NCBI RefSeq assembly: GCF_003315175.1
Contig: NZ_QNRQ01000003.1
Span: forward strand, 62,001-126,000
Direction of reading: 5' to 3'
DNA length: 64,000 bases
Source: Eoetvoesiella caeni
GTDB lineage: Bacteria; Pseudomonadota; Gammaproteobacteria; Burkholderiales; Burkholderiaceae_B
The stretch's first letter is position 1; each line of letters opens with the position of its first letter. Made by a program: the position numbers and the translations under genes. The notes beneath the pieces were generated by a model. It saw nothing but the letters and a program-made list of their open reading frames with translations, did not search any database and was not told where the DNA came from. Positions 43,456 to 52,891 of this stretch are shown here, piece by piece.

Positions 43456-44979
43456 TTACGGCGGGGTTCCCCAGGGTTGCCGATATTGGATGGCTTCGGC
43501 TATATGCGCCGAGCCTATCGCATCTAGCGCCGATAAATCGGCCAGTGTGCGCGCGACACGCAACACCCGGTGCACCACGCGCGCAGACCAGCTCCAGCGC
43601 AGCACGGCCTGGCGCAGCAAAGACTTCGCCTTGCCGTCCAGCACGCAAAAGCGCTCAAGGTCGGCCACGCTTAGCCTGGCATTGCTGCAGGCTTGCCTGG
43701 CCTGCTGCAGTTCGCGGCACAGGATGACTCTTGCCCGGACTGGCGCCGACGCTTCGCCGGGCGGATCGTCCATCCATTCAAGGCCGGCCGAAGGCAAGGC
43801 TATCTGCAAGTCCACACGATCCAGTAAAGGCCCCGACAAGCGATTGCGGTATCTTGCTATTTGCTCGGCGGTGCAGCGGCAAACCACCCGGGCATGGCCG
43901 AGCCAACCGCAGGGGCAAGGATTCATTGCGGCGATAAGTTGAAACGAAGCTGGAAACGTCATTGTGCGGGCAGCGCGGGCAATCGACACCGTGCCGGTTT
44001 CCAGCGGCTCGCGCAGCGATTCAAGCACCCGGCGGCCGAACTCAGGCAACTCGTCCAGAAAAAGTACGCCCCGATGAGCCAGGCTGATTTCTCCGGGGCG
44101 AGGAAGAATGCCCCCGCCAACCAGCGCCGGCATGGAGGCCGAATGATGCGGCGCCCGGAATGGCGGCGTACTGCTGATCAGGCACTGGGCTGTGCCGGCC
44201 GCGTTGTGCAAGGCCGCGACCTCAAGCGATTGTTCGGCGTCCAGGCCGGGCAGCAGGCCCGGCAAGCGATGCGCCAGCATGCTCTTGCCGGCACCCGGCG
44301 GGCCGGCCATAAGAAGGCTATGCCCGCCCGCCGCCGCAATTTCCAGGACCCGCCGCGCCACGGCCTGGCCCCGCACCTCGGACAAGCACAGGCCCGCCGC
44401 CCCATCGGCGGCTATCGGGCTGGCGCTGGCGACGGGCAAAGGCACTGAGCCCGTAAAATGCGCCACCACTTCGCACAGGCTTTGGGCGGCCAATACCGTC
44501 AAGCCATGGACATTGGCGGCAATGCCGGCGCTGGACGCCGGCAAGACCAGGGTGGATCCGGGGCGCGAGCGATGCACCGCCATTGCGATGGCCAAAGGCG
44601 CTTCTACCGGGGCCAGCGCGCCGGTCAGGGACAGCTCGCCCGCAAACACATACTGGCCAAGCCCGCTGACGGCTTCTCCGTTGGGCAATGCGACTTGCCC
44701 CGAAGCCAGCAGAATTCCCAAGGCTATCGGCAAATCGAAGCGCCCCGATTCTTTGGGCAGATCGGCCGGCGCCAAGTTTGCCGTGATGCGTCCCGCGGGA
44801 AATTCAAACCCGCTGCTGATGACGGCCGAACGCACGCGCTCGCGGCTTTCGCGCACGCCCGCGTCGGGCAGCCCCACCAAATGAAATGCCGGCAATCCGC
44901 TGCCCACATGCACCTCGACCCGCACCGCCAGGCCGTCCAGGCCGCACAAAGCCCGGCTTGCCAACACCGCCAGCGACAT
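43456..44979 (-). CDS. comM: ComM/YifB family AAA+ helicase of natural transformation
   Basis: Mg-chelatase-like AAA+ protein of 507 residues. N-terminal ChlI-like domain (MSLAVLASRALCGLDGLAVRVEVHVGSGLPAFHLVGLPD), Walker A GPPGAGKSML, Walker B GVLFLDELPEF, and a C-terminal Mg-chelatase segment with the zinc-type cysteines AAMNPCPCGWLGH and VCRCT. In naturally competent bacteria ComM is a branch-migration helicase for integrating incoming DNA. The start at MSLAVLAS is preferred over an upstream ATG 11 codons away. Confidence 0.94.
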   Translation of the reverse strand: MSLAVLASRALCGLDGLAVRVEVHVGSGLPAFHLVGLPDAGVRESRERVRSAVISSGFEFPAGRITANLAPADLPKESGRFDLPIALGILLASGQVALPNGEAVSGLGQYVFAGELSLTGALAPVEAPLAIAMAVHRSRPGSTLVLPASSAGIAANVHGLTVLAAQSLCEVVAHFTGSVPLPVASASPIAADGAAGLCLSEVRGQAVARRVLEIAAAGGHSLLMAGPPGAGKSMLAHRLPGLLPGLDAEQSLEVAALHNAAGTAQCLISSTPPFRAPHHSASMPALVGGGILPRPGEISLAHRGVLFLDELPEFGRRVLESLREPLETGTVSIARAARTMTFPASFQLIAAMNPCPCGWLGHARVVCRCTAEQIARYRNRLSGPLLDRVDLQIALPSAGLEWMDDPPGEASAPVRARVILCRELQQARQACSNARLSVADLERFCVLDGKAKSLLRQAVLRWSWSARVVHRVLRVARTLADLSALDAIGSAHIAEAIQYRQPWGTPP

Positions 44980-45241
44980 GGCTTTCCTCCAAGACAAAGC
45001 CCAGAACGGCAATAGAGGAAGTGTGCCTCACGGGATGGCATCCCGGCGCCGAAAAATGATAAAAACAACCTTGGCAGTTCTACGTACGCAGCGAAGAATT
45101 GGCCCTGGCGCTTCGGCCTGAACCTGCTCCAGGCGCCCCCGTGAACCGGAAAAGCGAATCTGTTCAATTTTCTTGCACTCATAAAAAAAAACTGATTTAA
45201 TAAGTTCAGAAGTTCCCGTTTGACGTAGGCTGCATATAAAA
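44980..45241. other. Intergenic region upstream of the hydantoinase-type cassette
   Basis: AT-rich divergent region (with the operators, 365 bp to 45344) and no gene seen. It holds a -35-like TTGACG at 45220-45225 with a 17-bp spacer to TGAAAT at 45243-45248, which falls inside the first palindrome. Confidence 0.5.
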
Positions 45242-45255
45242 GTGAAATATTTCAC
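45242..45255. promoter_or_regulatory. Operator palindrome copy 1
   Basis: Perfect 14-bp palindrome GTGAAATATTTCAC. It overlaps the candidate -10 of the cassette promoter, so a bound protein would block polymerase. Copy 2 is identical and lies 75 bp downstream. Confidence 0.75.
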
Positions 45256-45316
45256 AAAAACGCAAACGCGTGCTTCGTAGTCCAAAAACAACCATAAAGT
45301 GAACAGATGCATAAAA

Positions 45317-45330
45317 GTGAAATATTTCAC
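45317..45330. promoter_or_regulatory. Operator palindrome copy 2
   Basis: Second perfect GTGAAATATTTCAC; the identity with copy 1 extends into the flanking AAAA. It ends 14 bp before the MFS start, next to the ribosome site TTGGAGAG. The 75-bp centre-to-centre distance is about seven helical turns, which would allow looping. The IclR gene of the same cassette is the likely binder. Confidence 0.75.
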
Positions 45331-45344
45331 CAATTGGAGAGACA

Positions 45345-46766
45345 ATGGAAAATACAATACCTGCGGAGATGGCCGAAGGCCTTGCCGCGACAGACTCGGA
45401 CAGTGCCGGTATTGACCGGCGGGAAGCAGCTTTAGTATCGGCGCGGCTGGAGCGCCTGCCTTTTTCGAAGTGGCACGCCAAGGCGCTGGCCGTCGTGGCA
45501 ACCGGACATGTGTTTGACGCCTTCGACGCCATAACGATTGCCTTCGTTCTGCCCGTCCTTGTCGTCCAGTGGCACATGACCCCCGGCGAGGTCGGGCTGC
45601 TGATATCCGCCGGCTATTTCGGACAGTTGATCGGCGCCTTGATGATGGGAGCCGCGGCCGAACGTTACGGCAGGATACCGACCTTCAGGGCCGCTCTTGT
45701 CATCATTGCGGTATTCAGCCTGGGGTCCGCATTTGCTTGGGGATTCACCATTTTCCTGATCCTGCGTTTTATTCAGGGCATTGGACTGGGCGGGGAAGTG
45801 CCGGTGGCGGCGACTTACTTGAACGAATTGAGCCCCGCCAAGAACAGAGGCCGCATCATCTTCACCTTGCAGTCCGGCTTCTCGTTCGGTGTATTGCTGA
45901 CCTCGATCATTGCTGTGTGGGTGATTCCGGCTTTCGGGTGGCAGTCCATGTTCTTTATCGGCGCCTTGCCGATTGTGCTTGCGGCTTTGCTTCCCCGCCT
46001 TGCCCCCGAGTCGCCACGCTGGCTGGCCACCAATGGCCAGCTGCGCAAAGCCCAGGAAATCGTCACCGGCATGGAAAGCCACCTTTCCAGCCAGGCCAGG
46101 GCCGCCTTGCCGCCTTTGAATGTCGCCACGCCGCCGCTGCGCAAGCGCCCTTCCTTCAAGCATTTGTTTACCGACGGGCTGGCCCCACGGACCATCGGCG
46201 TATGGATACTTGCGTTCTGCACCTCGGTGACGGGCTATGGGCTGATAGTGTGGATGCCTACGCTGTACCGCACCGAATATCACATGCCTGTGGACGTCGC
46301 CCTGCGCTATGGCATGTTCAGCAATATTGCGGGCTTGGCGGCCATGGTCGCCGGCATTCTGTTGATCGACTATATCGGGCGCCGCATGACCTTCATGCTG
46401 GGATTCCTGGGCAGTGCGTTGCCGATGTTGTACCTGACTTATGCAGGCACAAGCCTTCCGGCGTTTGAAGTCATGATCTATGCGTCCATCGGCCTGTTCT
46501 TCATTACTTTCCTGCTTGCCGGCCTGTATGTATACGCCCCCGAAATCTATCCGACGCGCATTCGCGCCACCGGGGCGGGCGCGGCCAGCGCATCGCTGCG
46601 GGTCGGTTCGATCATCGGCCCCGTGGTGGTCGGCGCCCTGCTTACCAACGTCAGCATCAACTCCGTGTTCCTGCTCTTTGGCGGTACCGCCGTAGTGGGG
46701 CTGCTGGCTGTTGCTGTATTGGGCCTGGAAACAAAAGGCAAGGCCTTGGACGAGATTGCGTCATAG
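45345..46766 (+). CDS. MFS transporter of the hydantoinase-type cassette
   Basis: Twelve-helix transporter of 473 residues with a 50-residue N-terminal cytoplasmic part. Marks: GHVFDAFDAITIAFVLP in helix 1, GAAAERYGRIPTF loop, RFIQGIGLGGEVPVAATYLNE and the PESPRWL motif of the sugar/organic-acid porter group. It is the first gene of the unit with hyuA, hyuB and the FAH gene, so it should import the substrate. The ATG follows TTGGAGAG. Confidence 0.9.
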   Translation: MENTIPAEMAEGLAATDSDSAGIDRREAALVSARLERLPFSKWHAKALAVVATGHVFDAFDAITIAFVLPVLVVQWHMTPGEVGLLISAGYFGQLIGALMMGAAAERYGRIPTFRAALVIIAVFSLGSAFAWGFTIFLILRFIQGIGLGGEVPVAATYLNELSPAKNRGRIIFTLQSGFSFGVLLTSIIAVWVIPAFGWQSMFFIGALPIVLAALLPRLAPESPRWLATNGQLRKAQEIVTGMESHLSSQARAALPPLNVATPPLRKRPSFKHLFTDGLAPRTIGVWILAFCTSVTGYGLIVWMPTLYRTEYHMPVDVALRYGMFSNIAGLAAMVAGILLIDYIGRRMTFMLGFLGSALPMLYLTYAGTSLPAFEVMIYASIGLFFITFLLAGLYVYAPEIYPTRIRATGAGAASASLRVGSIIGPVVVGALLTNVSINSVFLLFGGTAVVGLLAVAVLGLETKGKALDEIAS

Positions 46767-46858
46767 TCCTGCGAACCCTGTCGACCCCGAGCCTGCTTCG
46801 GCTCTGAAACAGACATTGAACACGTGCGAAGCCTTTGGCGCGTGATTCCATACTCAGC

Positions 46859-48958
46859 ATGAGCACAATGAACGACAACACTTCAGTAGTTCAGAAACAG
46901 CGCCGCTTGCGGCTGGCCGTGGACATCGGCGGAACCTTCACCGATTTGGCCGCATTCGACGAAACCGGAAAGCAGCTGCTGTTCGGCAAGTCCTTGTCAA
47001 CCCACGACAACCTTGTAACGGGTATTCAAGAGACCCTGGACATTGCCGGCGTTCAGTTCAGCGAGGCCGATCTCTTCCTGCATGGGTCGACCATAGCCAT
47101 CAATACCCTGCTTGAGCGCAGCGGCGCCCACACCGCTCTCTTGGTGACCGAAGGTTTCCGGGACATTTATGAAATTGGCCGCATCAACCGGCCCGATGCC
47201 TACAACTTGTTCTTTTCCAAACACGAGCCGTTGATAAAACGTTCTTTACGTTTTGAAGTGAACGAGCGGCTGCTGGCGGACGGAAGCGTCCACAAGGAAC
47301 TGGACGAGAACGCTGTCAGGGATGTCGCCGCCGGGCTGCGCGAACAGGGTGTAGAGGCCGTTGCCATAATCTTGCTGCATTCCTATAGCAACGACGCCCA
47401 TGAGAAACGGGTAAAGGAAATCATCCGGGAAGAACTGCCCATGGCCTTTGTCAGCGCCTCGCACGAGCTGTCCAAGGAATACCGCGAGTTTGAGCGCGCA
47501 TCGACCGTAGCGGCCAATGCCTACGTAGGACCCAAGGTCGCGAACTATCTCCAGTTGCTGGAATCGCACCTGGAGCAGAACGGATTTCCGGGAAACTTCT
47601 ATGCCGTGCAATCAACCGGCGGCCTCTTTCCCGTCGAGGACGCCAAGCAGCACTGTGTGCGGATGCTGGAGTCCGGACCCGCCGCGGGCGTCATAGGCGC
47701 CCAGGCGGTATGCGCCCAGTTGGGCCTGACCCAGGCAATCGCCTTCGACATGGGCGGCACAACGGCCAAGGCCGGCGTCATCAGCAACGGAGCGCCGCTA
47801 ACGACCAGCAACGCCTTGATCGGAGGCTATGCCAAGGCGCTACCCATCCAGATTCCCATGATCGACATATTCGAGGTGGGCACCGGCGGCGGCAGTATTG
47901 CCGTATTGAACGAAGGCGGCGCGCTGCGGGTTGGGCCGCGCAGCGCCGGATCGATGCCGGGTCCGGCATGCTATGGGCGCGGCGGCGACAAGCCGACAGT
48001 AACCGATGCCAACCTGTTGCTGGGACGACTGGACCCCGACTCGTTTCTGGGCGGCAGCATGAAGCTGGATGTCGGCGCGGCCGCCGATGCCGTCGACCGC
48101 CACCTTGCCGAACCGCTGCACCTCGACACCACGACAGCCGCCAACGGTGTCCTTCGAATCGCAGTCACAGCCATGTCATACGCCGTCAAGGGCGTAACGA
48201 CCGAGCGTGGGCTGGATGCCGGCGCGTTCACAATGATTGTTTACGGCGGAGCAGGCCCATTGCACTCATCGGCCATAGCCCGCGAACTTGGCATACGCAG
48301 GGTCATCATCCCCTTCTCTCCCGGACACTTTTCCGCCTACGGCATGCTGTTCAGCGATCTGCGATACGACTATGTCCGCTCATGTTTCGAAGCCCTGACG
48401 CCGGGAGCTTTCGACGGCATTGAAACGCTGTACTCCGAAATGGAACAAACCGGGCGCAACGCGATTTCGAACTCGGCGATCCTGCCCCAATCTATCCAGA
48501 TCAAGCGGTACGCAGACATGCGCTATGTCGGACAAGAGCATGCCGTTACGGTCGAGCTGGCCCAGCAGCATTTTGACCGGCGCGACGTCGACGCAGTGAA
48601 GCAGGCTTTTGATCAGGTGCACTTGCAGCGCTACGGCACTTGCGCCCCGAAAGAAGCCGCGCAGATCGTCAGCGTCAGAGTCTCGGTGGCGGGCCGTATG
48701 CCGAAGCCGCCGCAAGAGAAACAAACGCCGGATGCCAGCAGGAACGTTCGCCAAGCCGTCGCCCGCACGAAGAAAGTCTTTTTCGATCAAAAGGGATTCA
48801 TCGACACACCCGTATATGACCGCCTGCTGCTGCAAAGCGGACATCAGATTTCCGGCCCCGCCCTGGTTGAAGAACATGCATCGACCACGGTCATATACCC
48901 GGGCGACAGCTTGCTGGTGGATGCCTTCGGCAATCTTGACATCACCATCGGAGAATAA
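46859..48958 (+). CDS. Hydantoinase/oxoprolinase subunit A (HyuA-like)
   Basis: ATP-dependent ring-opening or carboxylating enzyme subunit of the hydantoinase A / 5-oxoprolinase / acetone carboxylase group, 699 residues. The actin-like ATP fold shows DIGGTFTDLAAFDE near the N-terminus, HGSTIAINTLLER, the central AFDMGGTTAKAGVI, GTGGGSIA and IVYGGAGPLHS. Several starts are possible: ATGs at 46859 and 46868 and a TTG at 46835; no strong ribosome site helps. hyuB follows after one base. The true substrate is not known. Confidence 0.9.
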   Translation: MSTMNDNTSVVQKQRRLRLAVDIGGTFTDLAAFDETGKQLLFGKSLSTHDNLVTGIQETLDIAGVQFSEADLFLHGSTIAINTLLERSGAHTALLVTEGFRDIYEIGRINRPDAYNLFFSKHEPLIKRSLRFEVNERLLADGSVHKELDENAVRDVAAGLREQGVEAVAIILLHSYSNDAHEKRVKEIIREELPMAFVSASHELSKEYREFERASTVAANAYVGPKVANYLQLLESHLEQNGFPGNFYAVQSTGGLFPVEDAKQHCVRMLESGPAAGVIGAQAVCAQLGLTQAIAFDMGGTTAKAGVISNGAPLTTSNALIGGYAKALPIQIPMIDIFEVGTGGGSIAVLNEGGALRVGPRSAGSMPGPACYGRGGDKPTVTDANLLLGRLDPDSFLGGSMKLDVGAAADAVDRHLAEPLHLDTTTAANGVLRIAVTAMSYAVKGVTTERGLDAGAFTMIVYGGAGPLHSSAIARELGIRRVIIPFSPGHFSAYGMLFSDLRYDYVRSCFEALTPGAFDGIETLYSEMEQTGRNAISNSAILPQSIQIKRYADMRYVGQEHAVTVELAQQHFDRRDVDAVKQAFDQVHLQRYGTCAPKEAAQIVSVRVSVAGRMPKPPQEKQTPDASRNVRQAVARTKKVFFDQKGFIDTPVYDRLLLQSGHQISGPALVEEHASTTVIYPGDSLLVDAFGNLDITIGE

Positions 48959-48959
48959 T

Positions 48960-50663
48960 ATGAACGCAATAGCACTTGAGGCCGGCCACCGGCACAAGGT
49001 CGACGCCATCACGGTGGAACTTGTTCGCAACGGTGTACTGGCGGTTACCGAAGAGATGAAAACCAATCTCATGCGCACTGCCTACAACATGATCATCTAT
49101 GAGGCTCTGGATTTCACGGTAGGCTTGTTCACGGCTGAAGGCGACACGATTTCGATCGGCCTGGGGCTGCCGATGTTCATCCGGGGAATGTCCGAAACCA
49201 TCAAGGCCAAAATTCGCCACTACGGCCTGGAAAACATCCACCCGGGCGACATCATCGTAACCAACGATGCCTATATTACCGGCAGCCATCTGAACCACGT
49301 CACTTTCACCTTGCCGGTTTTCCATAAAAATGAACTCGTCGGATTCACCTGCTGCATGGCGCATTGGCTGGATATCGGCGGATCCATGGGCCATGTCACC
49401 ACGGACATTTATTCCGAGGGCTTGCAGATTCCCATCCTCAAGTACCAGAGCCGGGGAATCGTCAACCAGGACCTGCTGGACATGATCATGATCAATGTGC
49501 GGCTTCCCGACCTGGCCATGGGCGACCTGAGAGCCCAGATCACGGCTGTCACCACTGGCGAACGGCGCTTTCTGGAACTGATCGAACGCTACGGCCGGAA
49601 CGAAGTGCTGGAGTCCATAGCAAGCATCATGGACCATACCGATGCGGCGGCACGGGCCAATGCCGAGAAAATACCGGACGGCGTCTATAACGCCGAATCG
49701 TTCATGGACGACGACGGCATCAACGAAGGCGTGCCTATCCCGATTCGCGTCAGCGTTATCGTCAAGGGCGGCCAGGTCACCATCGACCTCTCCGAAGTCA
49801 GCAAGCAGGTCGGCGGCTTTTACAACTCGGGCATCACAACCGGCATTGCCTGCGCGCAAGTGGCCTATAAATGCCTGACCACTCCCGAATGGTATCCCGT
49901 CAACGACGGCAGCTTCCGGTCCCTGAAAGTCATCATGCCGGAAGGCAGCGTCATCAGCGCCACCCGCCCCGCGCCGATGCGCTGGTGGATGACCTTCCCC
50001 ATGACCGTCATCGACACTATATTCAAGGCGCTTGCCCCGGCTCTCCCCGATCACGTCATCGCCGGCCACCACGCGGACCTGGTGGTTGCGACACTGCACG
50101 GCTTTTCGCCAAAAGACGGACGCTTCTTCATTGCCAGCATCGGCCCTCTGGGCGGCGGCTGGGGCGCCAAGTCGACAGAGGACGGCGTTTCAGTGACGGT
50201 TTGCATCAATGACGGCGACACGCACAACAGCCCGTCAGAGCAGATCGAAGCCAAGTACCCCATATTGATCGAACGCTACGAACTCAGGCAAGACAGCGGC
50301 GGAGCCGGCCTGCATCGCGGCGGGCTGGGAGCCACGCTGGTGGTGCAGGCCCTGGCCCCCTTCTCGTTCAATACATCCATAGAGCGCTCGCGCTGCAAGC
50401 CCTGGGGCCTGAACGGCGGCCTGGAAGCTGAAGGCAACTCGGTCGGCATCCGTACGAACGGCGTCTGGGAACCCAGGCTTCCCAATGCAAAGCTGGCCCA
50501 CCGGCGCCTGAAGAAGGGCGACGCTGTTGCGCTGCATTCCGGCGGCGGAGGCGGCTACGGCGACCCAGCAAAACGCCCACGAGAAAAAATAGCCCACGAC
50601 GTGGCGGAAGGATACATCAGTCTTGCCGCAGCCAAGCGCGACTACGGTTTCATCCCGGATTAA
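48960..50663 (+). CDS. Hydantoinase/oxoprolinase subunit B (HyuB-like)
   Basis: Partner of HyuA, 567 residues. Family marks include DAITVELVRNGVLAVTEEMKTNLMRTAYN, GDIIVTNDAYITGSHLNHVTFTLPVF, HWLDIGGSMGHV and the C-terminal glycine-rich SGGGGGYGDP. The frame is also open 117 codons upstream inside hyuA, but family proteins begin at this ATG. A/B pairs act as complexes on hydantoins, 5-oxoproline, acetone, acetophenone or related carbonyl compounds. Confidence 0.92.
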   Translation: MNAIALEAGHRHKVDAITVELVRNGVLAVTEEMKTNLMRTAYNMIIYEALDFTVGLFTAEGDTISIGLGLPMFIRGMSETIKAKIRHYGLENIHPGDIIVTNDAYITGSHLNHVTFTLPVFHKNELVGFTCCMAHWLDIGGSMGHVTTDIYSEGLQIPILKYQSRGIVNQDLLDMIMINVRLPDLAMGDLRAQITAVTTGERRFLELIERYGRNEVLESIASIMDHTDAAARANAEKIPDGVYNAESFMDDDGINEGVPIPIRVSVIVKGGQVTIDLSEVSKQVGGFYNSGITTGIACAQVAYKCLTTPEWYPVNDGSFRSLKVIMPEGSVISATRPAPMRWWMTFPMTVIDTIFKALAPALPDHVIAGHHADLVVATLHGFSPKDGRFFIASIGPLGGGWGAKSTEDGVSVTVCINDGDTHNSPSEQIEAKYPILIERYELRQDSGGAGLHRGGLGATLVVQALAPFSFNTSIERSRCKPWGLNGGLEAEGNSVGIRTNGVWEPRLPNAKLAHRRLKKGDAVALHSGGGGGYGDPAKRPREKIAHDVAEGYISLAAAKRDYGFIPD

Positions 50664-50672
50664 GAGGAAAAC

Positions 50673-51581
50673 ATGGCATACAAATTACTTAGCTATCAAG
50701 CAGGAGACGAGATCGTCGCCGGCATTCTGGTGAACGGCCTAGTCTACCCGGCAACGGAAGCGCTGGCCGATGCACGCTACCATTCGATGATCCACATTCT
50801 TGAAGACTGGAGTACGCTCCGCCCCAGACTGGCCGCCTTTGCAGCCAGCACCACCGGGACCGGCGTTCCGCTGGAAGACATAACGCTGGCCGCTCCCATC
50901 CCCCGCCCGCCGGCCATCTACTGCGCCGGCGCCAACTACAAGGACCATGTCGAGAACATGGCCAGGATCCTGAAGCTCGAACGCGAAGCCGACCCTCACG
51001 AAACCGGCTTCAAGCCGTGGCATTTCATTAAATCGTCGGCCTGCGTCACGGCAACTGGAACGACGGTGGCGGCGGAATCCGAAAAGCTCGACTGGGAGGC
51101 CGAACTGGCCCTGGTGGTGGGGACACGGGCGCGCCACCTTAACCTGGACAACGCCCTGAGCTGCATCGCTGCGGTAACCTGCGCCAACGACTTCTCGGCG
51201 CGGGACTATTTGCAGCGCGAGCAGGCGGACTTTCGCTCGCCCTTCAAATACGACTGGATAGGCCAGAAGAGCTTCGACGGCTCTTGCCCTCTTGGCCCCT
51301 GGCTGACTCCGGTGGAGGATGTCGACGACATCCAGTCGCTACCCATATCGCTATGGGTCAACGATGTTCTGAAACAAAACTCCACGACCGCCAATATGAT
51401 TTTCACCGCCGCAGAACAAATTGCGCAGCTGTCCAGCCGTTTGACGCTACATCCGGGCGACGTCATCCTGACCGGCACGCCGGCAGGCACCGGCGCCGAG
51501 TCGGGAGAATTCCTGAAACGCGGAGACACGGTGCGCATCCGGATCGGAGGCTTGGGCGAGCTTGTCAATACGGTCGGATAA
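50673..51581 (+). CDS. Fumarylacetoacetate hydrolase (FAH) family protein
   Basis: Metal-dependent C-C hydrolase or decarboxylase-type protein, 302 residues. FAH core: CAGANYKDHVENM, metal ligands Glu-x-Glu in DWEAELALVVG, CANDFSARD, and HPGDVILTGTPAGTG near the C-terminus. It is read from the hyu operon (9 bp after hyuB, AAGAGGAAA ribosome site). Members include hydrolases of aromatic ring-cleavage products and oxaloacetate decarboxylases; substrate unassigned. Confidence 0.9.
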   Translation: MAYKLLSYQAGDEIVAGILVNGLVYPATEALADARYHSMIHILEDWSTLRPRLAAFAASTTGTGVPLEDITLAAPIPRPPAIYCAGANYKDHVENMARILKLEREADPHETGFKPWHFIKSSACVTATGTTVAAESEKLDWEAELALVVGTRARHLNLDNALSCIAAVTCANDFSARDYLQREQADFRSPFKYDWIGQKSFDGSCPLGPWLTPVEDVDDIQSLPISLWVNDVLKQNSTTANMIFTAAEQIAQLSSRLTLHPGDVILTGTPAGTGAESGEFLKRGDTVRIRIGGLGELVNTVG

Positions 51582-51621
51582 ACCGTAAGCTAGTAGGTTC
51601 GCAATCCTGGATATATCAGAC

Positions 51622-52524
51622 ATGATCACCTCTGCAGTTGCCCGCGGACGGCCAAAAAGCAAAAGCGAACAATCCATTGGTATCCAAACCGTGGATACCG
51701 CGCTCAAAGTACTGGAAATCATTACCCAGGAAGGGGCTCCTATCGGCTTGAGCGAGCTTTCACGCCGCACGGGGCTAATACCAAGCAAACTGCACCGTTA
51801 TCTGGTCACTCTGATACGCCACGACATGCTCAAGCAATCGCCCATGACAGGCCTCTACGACCTGGGTTCGGCCGCCCTGCGCATCGGGCTGGCCGCCCTT
51901 AGCCGGCACGACGCCATTTCAACCGCCCAGGAACTGATCAGCGCCCTGGCCGCCAACACCAAAACCACCGTGGCCCTATATGTCTGGACCGAAATGGGGC
52001 CAACGCTTGTGCGCATGGAGCTGGGGACTCCGCCACCCGCAATACTGCGCATAGGCACTGCCCTGCCCTTGGTCCACTCCGCTACCGGCCGGGTGTTCCT
52101 GGCCCATATGCCCAGCTCGAAAACCGAACACCTGGTTCGCAAAGAGCGCGCCGCCGCCAAGTCGGACGGCGTGCCCTTTCCGACGCAACAAGAGCTGAAC
52201 GACATAAGCAACGATATCCGCCAGCACGAAATCTACTGGACCCGCGATGCGATCATCACGGCCAGTGTCGGCGTCATCCCGGTCCTTAGAAAGCCCCAGG
52301 ACCCCCTGTGCGTGATCATTGCCATTCTTCCCCTGGGACGCGCAAGCGAGGCCCAGCAACAGCGTACAGGCCTGCAGTTGATGGCGGCGCGCGACGTGCT
52401 GCAAAAGGAATGCGGCTTCGACGCCGCAGTCCCAACGCCGGACTCCGACCGCAAGACACGCGAATTGCAAAAGCGATTGGACCAGATCACCGCCCATCTG
52501 AAACGCCAGGAAGCGGAACCATGA
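51622..52524 (+). CDS. IclR-family transcriptional regulator
   Basis: Regulator of 300 residues: N-terminal IclR winged helix (IQTVDTALKVLEIITQEGAPIGLSELSRRTGLIPSKLHRYLVTL) and the effector domain with HSATGRVFLAHM and VGVIPVLRKPQDPL. A Lys/Arg-rich, helical C-terminal tail (DSDRKTRELQKRLDQITAHLKRQ) extends beyond the usual end. It follows the FAH gene and probably controls the whole cassette through the two palindromes upstream of the MFS gene. Coupled to the next gene by ATGA. Confidence 0.92.
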   Translation: MITSAVARGRPKSKSEQSIGIQTVDTALKVLEIITQEGAPIGLSELSRRTGLIPSKLHRYLVTLIRHDMLKQSPMTGLYDLGSAALRIGLAALSRHDAISTAQELISALAANTKTTVALYVWTEMGPTLVRMELGTPPPAILRIGTALPLVHSATGRVFLAHMPSSKTEHLVRKERAAAKSDGVPFPTQQELNDISNDIRQHEIYWTRDAIITASVGVIPVLRKPQDPLCVIIAILPLGRASEAQQQRTGLQLMAARDVLQKECGFDAAVPTPDSDRKTRELQKRLDQITAHLKRQEAEP

Positions 52525-52865
52525 CCGACTGCGATACCGACAACGTCGACCTTCTTATCCAAAGGCGGTGGAGCACCATGAACACGGGCGTGTGGCACGC
52601 CATGTCGTGCCGCTGTTGCGGCGGCGGCATGTTCTCTATGAATGCCAAAGTGGTGGAAGCCGATATGCTGGATTATCTGGCCGACAAGTATCAGTCTGAA
52701 GGGCTGGAGCCGCTATGCAACGCCATTGCACAACGCAAGAACAACCCCGTGCCCGCGTTACCGGCCTGGTTGCAGGCACTGGATGCGGACGGCGCCATAC
52801 CAGCCGCCGCCATGAAGCAGCTTAAATGCGATATTGCGAATATGCTTGAAAGCCTTCAGGGGTAA
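52521..52865 (+). CDS. Small cysteine-containing protein of unknown function
   Basis: Protein of 114 residues, not recognised. It starts MTDCDTDNVDLLIQRRW at an ATG overlapping the IclR stop, and has a cysteine cluster SCRCCGGGMF around residues 29-38, which could bind a metal or be redox-active. The rest is helical with KVVEADMLDYLADKY and LPAWLQALDADG. There is no signal peptide. It is cotranslated with the regulator and so belongs to the cassette; a role as a small sensor or accessory factor is a guess. Confidence 0.6.
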   Translation: MTDCDTDNVDLLIQRRWSTMNTGVWHAMSCRCCGGGMFSMNAKVVEADMLDYLADKYQSEGLEPLCNAIAQRKNNPVPALPAWLQALDADGAIPAAAMKQLKCDIANMLESLQG

Positions 52866-52891
52866 ACCCAGGCACTGGACAGACGGTTTGA

